Of a stretch of DNA of 64,000 nucleotides, positions 35,883-53,700 are shown piece after piece. The DNA is from Trochalopteron elliotii. Taxonomy: Eukaryota; Chordata; Aves; Passeriformes; Leiothrichidae. Location of the stretch: assembly GCA_024734555.1 (NCBI GenBank), contig JANPWX010000054.1:10792966-10856965 (forward strand). Direction: 5' to 3'. The first letter of the stretch is position 1. Every line of letters begins with the position of its first letter. The notes below the pieces were generated by a model. The model was not told the origin of the DNA and searched no databases. It worked only from the letters and a program-made list of their open reading frames with translations. A program made the position numbers and the translations under genes.

Positions 35883-36683
35883 TACTGTCATGTATGGATT
35901 GATTGATTGAATGATTGTTTTCTTTGATGCCTTTTTCATTCTTGATCTTTCTACAGAACTGTGAGAAGAGTCTTGCCTTCTCTATCTCAATAGACTGTGT
36001 CTTCCTGAGGGTTAGCAACCTGTCCAGCAGGCTGTCCCTCTGTGCTTACCCCTTCTGCAGTCAGCAGCTGGTCATGCTGCCTGAACAATTTTGCTCACCA
36101 CCAGGGAGCTAGAAGTGACAGATGATAAAAAGATCAGGCTGCTGTTTTACCATCTGAAATGAGCATGTCACTGTCACATAAAGCCAAGATGTGCCTCAGA
36201 GCCTGACTCCGAGGGTCTGAGCCTCTGGGTGGGTGTTGGCTCCTGCCTGGTGAATGAGATTTGGCCTTTCAAGGCACTGGACTGGAAAGTTACCACAGAG
36301 CTGTGAGCTGCACTTTCAATGCTGGGAGATGGCAGCAGCCTGTGCCCTGTCCAGCCTTCCCTGACAAGGGCTCCTGCTTTAGACTTGGCAGGGTCTTGGA
36401 TAGTGGTTTAACAGCACCTTCCCCAGCTGTGGGAAAGGCAGGAGCAGTCAGCTGAAGTGTTGGGGAATAGGAATAAACTGACTTCCACATTTAGAAAGTC
36501 TCTTTAGAGAGGGGGTGGTGAACATATGGGAGTAACAGGGTGGTCTCTCTCCTGCATGATGCTATTTGGGGCACTTTTTATAAAGGCTGTGGTCCTGGTG
36601 AAGTAACTGCCAGCTCTCTTATCTGTCTACAGCTGCATTGGGCACGCTCCCTCAGCTGTGTTGGGCATCCATGCCAACATACA

Positions 36684-37690
36684 GAACCATAGAATCATTG
36701 AGGGTGGAAGAGACCTTTAAGTACATCAAGTCTAACCATCTGCCCAACACTACCACTGTAACCCCAAACCACATCACCCAGCACCAGACCCTGATGCCTC
36801 TTCAGCACCTCTGGAGTGGTGATTCCATCACATTCCTGGGTGACCTATTCCAATGCCTGACCACCCTAACGGTGAAAATTTTTTTTCTCATGTTTAATCT
36901 CAATCTTCCATCTCATCATTAGGCCATTTTCTCTTGTCCTCTCTTTAGGCAGAGTAGAAGAGACTAGATCTCACTTCACTGCAACTTCCCTTCAGGCAGT
37001 TGTAGAGAGTGATGAGGTCCCCCTGGACCCTCCTCTTCTTGAGACTAAACAAACACAGCTACCTCAGCCACTGATCATAAGACAAGTTTTCTAGATCTTT
37101 CATGAGTCTTTCTGGACATGCTGCAGCACCTCAATGTCCTTCCTGAAGTGAGGGGGCCAGAACTGAAAGCAGTACTTGAGTTGTGGCCTCACCAGTGCCA
37201 AGTGCGGGGACAGGATCCCTTCCCTGGTCCTGTTGGCCATAGTATTCTTGCTACAGGCCAGGATGTCATTGGCCTTCTTGGCCACCTGGGCACATTGCTG
37301 GCTTATATTAAGCCCAAGTCCTTTTCTTCTGACCAGCTTTCATGCCACTCCTCCCTGAGCCTATAGCTGTACCTGGAGTTGGTGCAACACAAGTGCAGGA
37401 CCCAGCACTTCATCTTCTTGAACATCCTGCAGTCATCCTTAGGCAACTGATTGAATCTGTCCAGGTATCTCTGTAGAGCCTTCCTACCCTCGAGGAGATT
37501 AACACTCCCACCCAACTTAGTGTCATCTGTGAATTTACTGAGGGTGTACTCAATCCCCATGTCTAGATCATCAATAAACATGTTAGGACTGGCCCCAAAA
37601 CAGAGCCTCAGGGAGCACCACTAGCAATCGTCCACGACCTGGATATATCTCCATTCACCACAACTCTCTGTGCCTGACCAGACACAAAAC
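36684..37690 (-). mobile_element. CR1 LINE remnant, RT domain to 3' end (minus orientation)
   Basis: The plus strand starts 'catagaatcattgagggtgg', the reverse complement of a CR1 3' terminus. The minus strand encodes broken reverse-transcriptase text: INDLD-like FIDDLDMGIEYTLSKFTDDT (FTDD in place of the active-site Y/FADD), ALQRYLDRFNQLPKD, EKDLGLI, and [14 protein letters not shown]. Frames are interrupted several times. It is a long 5'-truncated copy with no sign of activity. Confidence 0.9.
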
Positions 37691-38780
37691 ATTGAAGAAA
37701 TGGTGTGTTCACAGTTGCTCTTTTTCTGCCTAAACTGCCTGACGTGGTCTTGGTGCTTCGGAGGTGATGCTCTGTGGGATGAGGTGAGCTGCCTGATCCC
37801 CCTTGCTCTGCAGGTGCTGCCCCCACTCAGCAGTGCAGAGCAGTGCTCTGGAGGCAGGGCTCTGCATCTCCAGAAGGCTTCAGGTCTCTAAGAGCTCTGT
37901 GTAGATCCATCCATGCAGGCTGCTGGAGTGGGAAGTATCTTTCAAGGGGCAAGAATCAACCCAGTAGAAGGAGGGTTTGCAGAAAGTATCTTGTAGGAAC
38001 CCTCCAAGAGGCATTGCAGCTTTTCAAATAGCCACATCCCTCCACACAAAATGAGGATACTGCCTTTCCAAATGCTGTCAGGAGGCCTTGCCTTCCCTCC
38101 CCCCACCCTCCTGCCCTGTGCCTTCTCCAGGGAATGCACACCGTCAGCCAGCCCAGCATCCACATCTCTGACAAAAGAGAGAGCAATAAACTTCCCAGGC
38201 CTAGGTAAGCAAAGATTTTGCATTGCTATTCTTGTTTAGCAAGTTGTCTGGAGTGCTTACCTGTGGGTGTAAGGAAAGTGGTGGTGCTTTCTGGGACTTG
38301 GGGAGCTAACTGGTCCAGTTCAGTGCTATTTCCCTGAAGCTTCCTAGAAATGTCTCCTCCCGGTACTCTGTGAAGAAAAGTCTTTCTTATGTGTGCTAGT
38401 GAGCTGAAATAGACAGCAGGCCTGCTTTGGAGGGGATGTATCGTGAGGATTTGTCTATTTTTGTTGTGTTGGGTTTTTTTTTACTTTGAGGGCATAGAGA
38501 GCAATCAGTTGCCTCCCGTGGGAGAATCATTGCTCAGGGGGAAGCCGTGGTCCCCTCTGAAGGCTTCTTTGAGGACCCTTGCACAGCTGGAACAACTTGT
38601 CTTAGGGGCGGATGAAGGGGTGTGCGGAGAGTGCGGGATGCAGGGGAGCAGCTCTGGCACGGGCCGGGCAGAGGACGTGCTGCAGGCACGGAGATGTAGC
38701 GAGGGCGGGAGTAGACGGAGCTCCAGATTGCGAGAACCGGTGAAGCCGGGCTGGAGAGTGGGCGGGAGGGAGGGGGGCGG

Positions 38781-39109
38781 TTTTTCCCGGAGGCTGCATC
38801 AGTGTCACGATAGTGGGGAAGTTTTTCCCGGAGGCTGTATCGGTGTCACGATAGCTGGGAGGCGGGGTGGGGGGGGGAGGAGTTTCCCGGAGGCTGTATC
38901 GGCGTCAAGGTAGTGGGAAGGTTTTTCCCGGAGGCTGTCACAGTGTTGGGGACATTTTTCCCGGAGGCTGTCACGGTGCTGGGGAAGTTTTTCCTTGAGG
39001 CTGTCACGGTGTTGGGGAAGTTTTTCCCGGAGGCTGTCACGGTGCTGGGGAAGTTTTTCCCGGAGGTTGTCACGGTGCTGGGGAAGTTTTTCCCGGCGGC
39101 TGTATCGGC
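38781..39109. repeat. 33-bp GC-rich minisatellite (about 9 units)
   Basis: Units begin TTTTTCCCGGAGGCTGTCAC. The last six start at 38922, 38955, 38988, 39021, 39054 and 39087, an exact 33-bp period. Three longer, more diverged units precede them (about 38781, 38822 and 38881). Thirty-three bases equal 11 codons, so the array stays open in one plus frame (FFPEAVTVLGK repeats) and in minus frames. It stops about 50 bp before a gap, so the true copy number is unknown. Confidence 0.95.
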
Positions 39110-39156
39110 CCCGCGGGCGGGAGCGCGGCACTCCCGCAGTCCGCCGCTAGGTGGCG

Positions 39157-39556
39157 NNNNNNNNNNNNNNNNNNNNNNNNNNNNNNNNNNNNNNNNNNNN
39201 NNNNNNNNNNNNNNNNNNNNNNNNNNNNNNNNNNNNNNNNNNNNNNNNNNNNNNNNNNNNNNNNNNNNNNNNNNNNNNNNNNNNNNNNNNNNNNNNNNNN
39301 NNNNNNNNNNNNNNNNNNNNNNNNNNNNNNNNNNNNNNNNNNNNNNNNNNNNNNNNNNNNNNNNNNNNNNNNNNNNNNNNNNNNNNNNNNNNNNNNNNNN
39401 NNNNNNNNNNNNNNNNNNNNNNNNNNNNNNNNNNNNNNNNNNNNNNNNNNNNNNNNNNNNNNNNNNNNNNNNNNNNNNNNNNNNNNNNNNNNNNNNNNNN
39501 NNNNNNNNNNNNNNNNNNNNNNNNNNNNNNNNNNNNNNNNNNNNNNNNNNNNNNNN
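39157..39556. other. Assembly gap (400 N)
   Basis: A run of N bordered by a GC-rich minisatellite on the left and GCCGG repeats on the right; the array may continue into it. Confidence 0.99.
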
Positions 39557-40141
39557 GCCGGCCGGGCCGGGCCGGGCCGGGTCGGGCCGGACCCGCAGCC
39601 CCGACGGCGCCGGGCCCTGAAGGGCGACTGGGACGGGAAGTAGAGCCGCCCGCTCACGGCTGTGGACCTATCTGAGCCCAACTTTAACGTGTACAGCAGC
39701 GGCTCGGAGGCGCGCACCCACCCCGCGCTTCGGGGCTCTATTGGCAGCACGCAGCAGGCAAGAGGAGCCGGAAATTCCTCCGCGGTGTGAGCGGGACACG
39801 AGGCCGGGACGGCGCCGTGCTGCTCTCGGCTGAGGGGAAGAACCGACGGCAGCTGCTGAGGACACCCAACGCCGGTGCGCTCTGTGTCAGCTGCGGGGGA
39901 GTGGAGAGCACAAGCCGTGCTGGTGATGGGGGCTAAAGTCTGGCCTTGAATACGAAAAGTGCAAGGAAGAGAGTATTTAAATAAAGGGGATTTTTTTCAG
40001 ACCCTCTCAGTGTGGTGAACCTCACACAAAGCAATCCTAGAATTAGTCATTGTTATCTATGACAATTCTCGCAGAATTTCCCCCCTCTTCAAAATGGTGA
40101 CTGGGGCCAAAAGCCAGGAGCTACTCACAGTTAAACCCCGC

Positions 40142-40417
40142 TAAAAAAAACCCAAAACCAACCAAACAAAAAACCCCCAAAACCAAAAACCCAAACAAAC
40201 AAACAAAAAACCAAACCAACCAAACAAAAAACCCACCAAAAAACAAACCCACGCAGAACAAAAACCCCAAACAGTAAACTCCACTCCCCCCAAAATCAAA
40301 ACAACAAACCCACAACAAAACAACAAAAAACCCACAAAACAAAACAAAAAATCCCAAACCAAATGAACAAAAACCCAAACCACCAAAAAAACCCAACTGA
40401 CCAAACAATAAAAAACT
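40142..40417. repeat. A/C-rich low-complexity tract (AAACC/AAAAC-like)
   Basis: About 275 bp made almost only of A and C (motifs AAACC, CAAAC, AAAACCC); the minus strand is purely G/T-rich. Long apparent reading frames here (Phe/Gly/Leu/Val-rich on the minus strand) are composition artefacts. Confidence 0.9.
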
Positions 40418-40639
40418 GGATCAAATAATCTCCCTATGTGTAAGCAGTGGAGATGAGCAGGAGCTGTGGGCACATCAAGAACAGAATCTGGTCAAAATAA
40501 TCCAGTTTTCCTCTCTGACAGGGTAAAAGCATGGTGACAGAGAGCTTTGGCTGCCAGTCAAATGGCTTTTAAGGATGATGTAGATGGGATTTGGATAGGT
40601 AAAAACCCACTGGATAATTATACCCAGTGAGTTATCCAC

Positions 40640-40900
40640 AGTTCACCGCTGAAAAGGAAGGGGTCTGTTGAGTGAAATTCAGGGACATCTGTTGTGGGTC
40701 TGGTTTTGCTCAGCACTTCCATTAATGATCTGGATGATGGAGGAGAATGTGCACTTGCTAAATCTGCAGATTGGGAAGTATCCAACGACAAAGTTATTTG
40801 CCTAACAGGTCTCCAGAATAAGTGGGGTCCTGCTAAAAATCACATGCTTGGGGTTGCAGTATCAACAAGATACATCTGGGGATGTACTGGGGGCTTGTGA
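40640..40900 (+). mobile_element. Degenerate CR1 LINE RT fragment (plus orientation)
   Basis: The plus strand reads SINDLDDGGECALAKSADWE, a decayed version of the CR1 RT segment F-INDLDEG-EC-L-KFADDT. Preceding text ('gggtctggttttgctcagc') also fits the VLGPVLFN region. Boundaries are approximate. Confidence 0.55.
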
Positions 40901-40999
40901 GAGTGAAGTCCTGGGTAAGGTCTGTAGAACACCTGCTGTGTCTGTGCTGAACCAGAGAACATGATGTCCAAGTCCTGGCCCCGTGGGGAAGAAGCTGAA

Positions 41000-43150
41000 G
41001 CTGAGAGGGTGAACTGGTTTAGTTGCACCAGGAAGGCAGGTGGCATTTGTCAGACAGGAGGCATCTCCCACAGCGCTCTGCTGCCAGCTTGCTCAGTTAG
41101 TTATTTGCTGTTGGCCATCTCTTTTTTCTGTGGATTTTAAGGTTTTTCCTGTGGTTGTGTCAGTTGTTAGGTACCATTCTACAAAGTGCTTTCAGCTCAG
41201 AGCTGGTGTGTGGTTTGCCATCTGGTCTGGATCCTACACGGTGCAATACCTCTGACAACAGAAACAGACCCCACCATCTTCTCCATACAGCGTGGGAAGG
41301 AAAAACTTGAGCCAACAAGCCAGGCTGCAGAGCCACTGGCCACATGTACCAGTTACCTCATAGGGGTACTGAGTCTGTCCTGCTCAGGAATCAGAGTGGT
41401 CTGGAGTAATGTTAATTTAAATGACTGCATGAAAAACCTCAGGCTGAAAAATCAGGACCTAAACTAGGTTTTGACTTTTCCCCACTGGCTCCCAGAGAAG
41501 ACAATAAGAACCATGTGCTGGAGATGGCCTTCTGCTCAGCATAGTTGGACATATCTTTTATCCACTGAATCCTGAAACAGTCAGCAGCCAAGTCTTGTAC
41601 TGCTTCCCCCAGCCAAACATCATCTTCTCTGTGTAACAAGTAGAGGACCTCCACAAGCATCAGAGCAGCATAGACAGCCACCAAGCACAGGGTGAAGGGG
41701 CAGTGTGTGTTGAAAAGGAGGAGGGGAAAGACAAAGTGTGTAAAAAGATTAAAGAGATCAGCTCTTCATCAAGGCAGCAGGAGAGGATTGTGGCACCACC
41801 TGTCTTGGCTTACCAGGGAGAAAAGGTGGACTCTGCTATCAGCTGGGCTCAGTGGAGGAGAGGGTATTAGAGAGAAGCCCAGGCCCTTCTTTCCTCCCGT
41901 CGAAGGAAGAGTTGTGTCAGAGAAGGGAGTTAAGCACAGTAGTACCAAGATGAGGTGTGTATTTGGTGGGAAGGCTGCTGGATGGCAGCTCCAGTGCAGA
42001 ATGGAGATCAGCCATTGAATCTACTTCAACAGCACTGGTTCCCAGCAGCAAGGTGGGATCCAGGTTACAATGAAACATATGATCTGGGATGCACTGTGTT
42101 TTTGTTTTATAGGTTTACACTTGATCTTTGAACCCTTCCACTGTTAGCTGTTTCAGTGCAGGATATCTTGGCTCCCAAATTTTGGATTAGCTCAGAGGAA
42201 AGAATAATTCATTACAGTGATGGTGGGCTGACACCTGTGACTGCTTTCAGCATCTGCTCTTGAATACCTTCAGAAGCAACTGCTCCCTGTGAAAGAGGCT
42301 TTGGCAAAGACTGAGCAGTTTACATGCTTGGTTTGTGAGAGACCTCTTACTGTTGTCCTAGTGAGGATCCATTCTTAGCAAAGAACTTGCTTTCTCTCTG
42401 CATGCTGGCAATATTGCAGAACAGGGGTTATGTCAGGTTTGCCTGTCTTATTCTTCCTGGTAGGACAGTTTGTTGTGAAGATATTTTAGGGCTGTTCTTT
42501 TCTATCTAAAGAGGAAAGTAAAATATTGGAGTTGTGTTTTCCCCTTGGAGCTTGTGTTTGATGAAGGGAAAGGTGATTGCACTGGGTAGAGATGCCGTGC
42601 TCCCCTGCTGCATGTGGAGCTTCCTTGGGCCCTTGGGGGGATCTGCTGCCTCCCTTTGCACTGGCTGAAGGAGCAGCTTTTCCAGGTGCCCATATAGCTT
42701 GAGAGGGCCACCTCTGTTTTACAGCTTTCCCAACAGAAACTGAGCAGGGCAGGTTGCTGCATCTGATATCTCCCCTGGGGACCACTGCTCGGAGCCAGAG
42801 TGCCTGGGGGGATTCCCTGCCCGGGATTGTGGGAGCCCAAAGGCACTGGCCCCATCCAGCACAGTGGAGAAGCCCGAGCCAGAAGCTTCCTGCTGCACTG
42901 GGTGCATGTAGACAGGAAACAGGGAGGGGGCTCGTTTACCTCTTCCTACTGTGAGTGTGGGATTTTTTTGTTCTGAGGAGCCGGGTGTTTGATATGTAAG
43001 TGAGGAACCTGGACTACTCTTCCAAACTTCAGCCCGTTCCAACTTGGATTGCCTCATGCTGGTTCTTCCAAGGATGCTAACCTTTACCTGGGCTGCTGGC
43101 ACTTGATTCCAGGGTTTGTGCTTTCAATAACCACACAAGCAGAAGCTTAA
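41000..43150. other. ELOVL3 - PITX3 intergenic region, unassigned
   Basis: About 2 kb between CR1 debris and the likely PITX3 3' end. An 81-codon open frame on the minus strand at 41439-41684 has a protein-like sequence, but I do not recognise it and it lacks exon partners. Confidence 0.4.
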
Positions 43151-43166
43151 AGGGTTTGTACCAACT

Positions 43167-43172
43167 TTTATT
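43167..43172 (-). terminator. PITX3: Candidate distal poly(A) signal of PITX3 (AATAAA on minus strand)
   Basis: TTTATT on the plus strand. It would give a 3' UTR of about 960 bp. A nearer alternative is at 43866-43871; the sequence does not decide. Confidence 0.4.
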
Positions 43173-43427
43173 ATCTTTTTTGGAAATGGGATTTGGGGAA
43201 GGGAAGGAGATGTGCAAGGAGGAGCTGATGGTTGCAGATGGGGATGTTTGGGATGTATGCTGGCAGCAGTGTGTCTGACCAAAATGACTGAAGCAGTAAA
43301 GCATGACAGCCAGGACACTGCCTTGCTGGATGTGCTTCCTTTACAGGGTTTTTGGTTTAAAGGTCTACTTTGTAGGTTATTTCACATACAAAACAAGAAA
43401 ACATATTTTAATGTCTCTATGTGTATT

Positions 43428-43470
43428 TGTATATATATAAGATAGATATATATATACACACATATTTTAT
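43428..43470. repeat. TA-rich microsatellite
   Basis: Short interrupted (TA)n with GATA and CACA interruptions, within the presumed long PITX3 3' UTR. Confidence 0.7.
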
Positions 43471-43865
43471 ATTCTTACAACTCCCAGCTCCTAAAGTCTT
43501 CAAGTCTGAAGGGCCATGTGTATATGTGCATTATAAAGAGATGCTAATTGACTGAGACAAGGCTTCCTTACTGGCTGTATGATAAATAAATGGGCAAGAT
43601 ATCTTTCATCAAAATCTTGCACATGTGCAGAGAATATGGTTCAGCCAAGCACCAACCGGCAACCCCCTTCAAGCTGTCCTGTCTCTGGCTATTTCCTGCA
43701 AGGGTGGTGTGAGGCTGCCTGTGCTGTTCTGGGAACTTGGGGGGCTCACCCCTGTGGGACTTCGAGGGGCAGATTGAAACATACTTGGTTGTGCTGCCCA
43801 TGGGTCAGGCACCCTGCATGTTGGGGCTCCTATTTCCCCATGGGGCTTCCAGTGGACTCTTTTGG

Positions 43866-43871
43866 TTTATT
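43866..43871 (-). terminator. PITX3: Candidate proximal poly(A) signal of PITX3 (AATAAA on minus strand)
   Basis: TTTATT on the plus strand, about 260 bp beyond the PITX3 stop codon. Confidence 0.35.
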
Positions 43872-43992
43872 TTACCATGGAGGAGAAGGTTTGGTGGGCA
43901 AGAAGGGAAGGGGTTTTGAAGGGGAAAGACAGTCAAAATTCACCATACAATAGACAAATCTTCATAAAGGTTCGTCTGCCTGCTCGTTCTTT

Positions 43993-44009
43993 TCTCTCTC
44001 TCTCTCTCC
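43993..44009. repeat. (CT)n microsatellite
   Basis: A pure TCTCTC run of about 17 bp just beyond the PITX3 stop codon, in the presumed 3' UTR. Confidence 0.8.
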
Positions 44010-44130
44010 CTGTCTCCCTCTTATGCTCTCATGTTCACTCTCATTCTCTGCAGGCCGTACGCTGTTGTAGGGCTAAAGGTCTCCTTTTGTCAGGCTAAGG
44101 TCAAGTCCCTGGTAGGCAGAGGGCAGCCCT

Positions 44131-50707
<6,577 letters not shown>

Positions 50708-50769
50708 GGGGCAGGGATGGGTGGTGGAGAAGGAGGAATCTGAAAAACAGTAGTCACAGGGTGGTCAGA

Positions 50770-50784
50770 GTGTGTGTGTGTGTG
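50770..50784. repeat. (GT)n microsatellite
   Basis: Perfect GT run of 15 bp just upstream of the first PITX3 coding exon, in the presumed first intron. Confidence 0.85.
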
Positions 50785-53700
50785 ACCTCTCCTCACCACC
50801 TCCAGCAGGGACTTGCCTTGAGGAAAGGTCTAGGAAAATTAAAGGATCCCTGTGTGATCCTTGGACACCTTTGAGTTTCTTGGCTGGAAAATGGACATAC
50901 TGGGCTTTCATCTGAGCTTCCCTATAAATCAAAGATCATCTAGTGACACTTCTATTTGCAGCCTTCAGAGAAAGAGCCTCCAATTTATAGGTGACATTCA
51001 GACTGAAATAGCAACGCCGGGAGCATGCTGTGTAATGGAGATCTGAGGAAGTGGTTCTGGGCCAGCCAAGGGCTGTTAGCACCTTCCCCAGTCATCCCAC
51101 CTCTGCCATCCTCCCTGCCCAGCTTCCCTCCTCTTTCTCCCTTGTTTCTCCATTAACTGGCCAAGCTTAAGTAAAGCTGCTCAGAGAGCACTACATTCAC
51201 ACATCCCAAAAGAAAAGCATTCCTGTGCCTGGCATTGATAAGAAGGCACATCTGCCTGCACAGCCACTGCTACAAGCAGAGATCCAGGCAGTGCAAGTGG
51301 ACTCCTTTGGGGTACACAAGGACCTCTGGAACCTGAATTAACATGGGAATCACATTTCATACACTTAGGTGCCTGGGAATGAGTGGTCCTAGCTGCAGCA
51401 GGAGCTTGCTTCCAGCCTTAGATCATGCTGACTTTAGGCTCCCCACGACCCTTCTAGAGACTGTCCTGTGCTGGTGAGCCATTTTCCCTGGCTGAAAGCA
51501 TCCCTACTGGGAAGCTGTTAGTGCTGCTCCCACGATGGCAGGATCCACTGTGATTCTTCTGCCACCTCTTTCCACACCTCTGTGTCCCAAGATCAGTTCT
51601 TTTCATCATTCACTTCCTTATGGACCCTGCATCCTCCACCCATATTGCCTAAAGGAGCTCAGTTGAGAGCACCACTTTGTTCTGGACCACATTGGATGCT
51701 CATGAAGAAGCAGGCATGAGGCAGTAAATGTTCCAAGCTTGGCTACATCCCCTTGGAAAGATGAGCTGGCCCTGTTTTAGCCCCTAATCTGAATTTTGGA
51801 TCATAACCCAGCAAAATGCAGAATGTTTCACTGCCACCAGCGCACAGTTTGTGAAGGCTGGGTCACTTTGAAGGGATCACAGCAGTTTCTGAAACTTTGG
51901 CCACTCCCAGCTGATACCCCACCTTCTCAGTCCTTTCATCTAAGACACAACAGCTGATACACTGGGACCCCTGGGTTTAGGGAAGTTTGGACCAGGTGTT
52001 TGGGACTTTCAAACTTTAGGTGGAGATCAGTTGTGAAGGCTGGATCCTGGGTGGTGAAGGATTGCCCAGCCCCTCAAATCCATGCATGTCAGGGAGGGAA
52101 CGTGCTGAAGACAGTCTGGACTGTGTTAGTTTTTAGACATGTAAACAAGAGATTAATCACATAGCTGTTGCACTTCATTTGGAGGAGGATGACAGTGACT
52201 AAGGATGTATTTTCAGAGCTGTCTAAAGCCTCCTTTAGTCAATTTGCACAAGGCTGCTGCCAGAGCCCTTGTCAGGGCTGATCCCCATACCTGTAGTGGG
52301 CTTTCCAGGCTATGATGAGAGGGAAAAGAGCCATTTCTAAAGGTTATCTGGCTGGCTTCTGCAGCAGATCTCACTCACAAAACCCCTGCAGTTTTCCTTG
52401 CTCTTCACTTCACTTGACCTCCATTCACTGCCTCTCCCAAGGAACTGGTGGGGCAGTCTCAACACCAACCTCAGTGCTCTCTGGAAGCAGCACTTAATGA
52501 ACCAGGACCTGGTTCTGGTTTCCCAGACCTTTGCCTTGCTCTGGGCTTCTTCTCTCCTGTGGGAGAGAAGTGGCAGGACTCTGGCTATGCTATGAGGCTG
52601 GTTTCCATTTCTACTTTGTGGCAAGCCTGACCTTTGATGTCTGCTGGCTGTGTTAAGCTCCTGGCAGCAGCCCGGCACAGCCCTGTTGCATTCTGCTGTG
52701 TGTACATATATGAAGTGATGTGACAGGGGCTGTGTTTTCTTTAATACCTTTGCATGGAGTAGGGGAGTCCATCTGCTGCTGATATTGCCATGGCTTTTAG
52801 CATTACTCTCAGAATTATGCAGAAACGCGCAGTGAATTAATTCCATGGATTAAGTCTTGATTAAGATGTGTGTCACTTTGCTGTCTCAGAATTTATTAAG
52901 AGCCCTTCTTGAGTCTGCAGCAGATGGAATTTCTGCCCAATGTTTGTAGATGATAATTTCCCCTCTTCTACAGCCATTTGCATATGATTGCATCTGTCAA
53001 GCACAATTTCCTCTCTTCTAGAGCTTGACTCTGTACTGGACGATTTAAGGAGGAATTCAGATCCTTGCCTTGCTGTAACTCAAGGACAGTGTCCTCCTGT
53101 GCAGGGTCCTGTTTCCTCTTTTTTCCACATCTTGCATTGTTTTCATCTGTACAAACTAGAGTGAAGGTAGTAAAACCAGGGGGGAGCATCCTACATAGGC
53201 AAGGTCCCATAGGCATAAATGACAACACAAGGTACAAGGCTTAGGAGAACTTAGTCCTGGTATTAAAAATCTATGCCCCATCCTGGGCTGCACCTATGCA
53301 GTGGTTGCAAAGTTCATCTAAGCTGCTGGACACAACATAGCATGCTGGCCTGCCTCAGAGATACAGTGGGCACTTAGATTAAATCTGGTTATGAAGTGTG
53401 GCCAGTATTCAAATTTAAACTGGGACTTGTGGCTGAGCACAAGTTTGCTTTGTGAACTGAATTTAAAAGCAGGAGGATTTCAGAGAGGAGATGTTGTATG
53501 TATATATGTAATTGCATAACCTATTACATGTGCCATATGTGGTGGCATCAAGGAATGCCTTCTCAGTTTGCTCTGAGCAGGTCATGGAGAAGCAAAAGCA
53601 AGGGGAGAGGGGGATCTGCTTAGTATGATTATAAAAGCAGGAAAAGTCTGCAATGGTGACAGCACGTGAAGTCTGTACTAAAGTATTTACCCAAAGGCAA

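Larger units (their letters stand above)
38600..39900. promoter_or_regulatory. Orphan CpG island between ELOVL3 and PITX3
   Basis: Dense CpG and GC content on both sides of an assembly gap, with GCCGG-rich sequence at 39557-39600. It lies between two genes that converge on it, so it is the promoter of neither. I see no coding exon. It could drive a non-coding transcript, or be GC-rich because of the minisatellite it contains. Confidence 0.45.

Noticed and set aside
38913..39620. Long plus-strand reading frame through the minisatellite and the N run
   Set aside because: The frame is open because the unit is a multiple of three and N cannot encode stops. No promoter-exon structure supports translation.
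40121..40408. 95-codon Phe/Gly/Leu/Val-rich minus-strand frame resembling a membrane protein
   Set aside because: It is a translation of the A/C-only low-complexity tract; the hydrophobicity is a composition effect.
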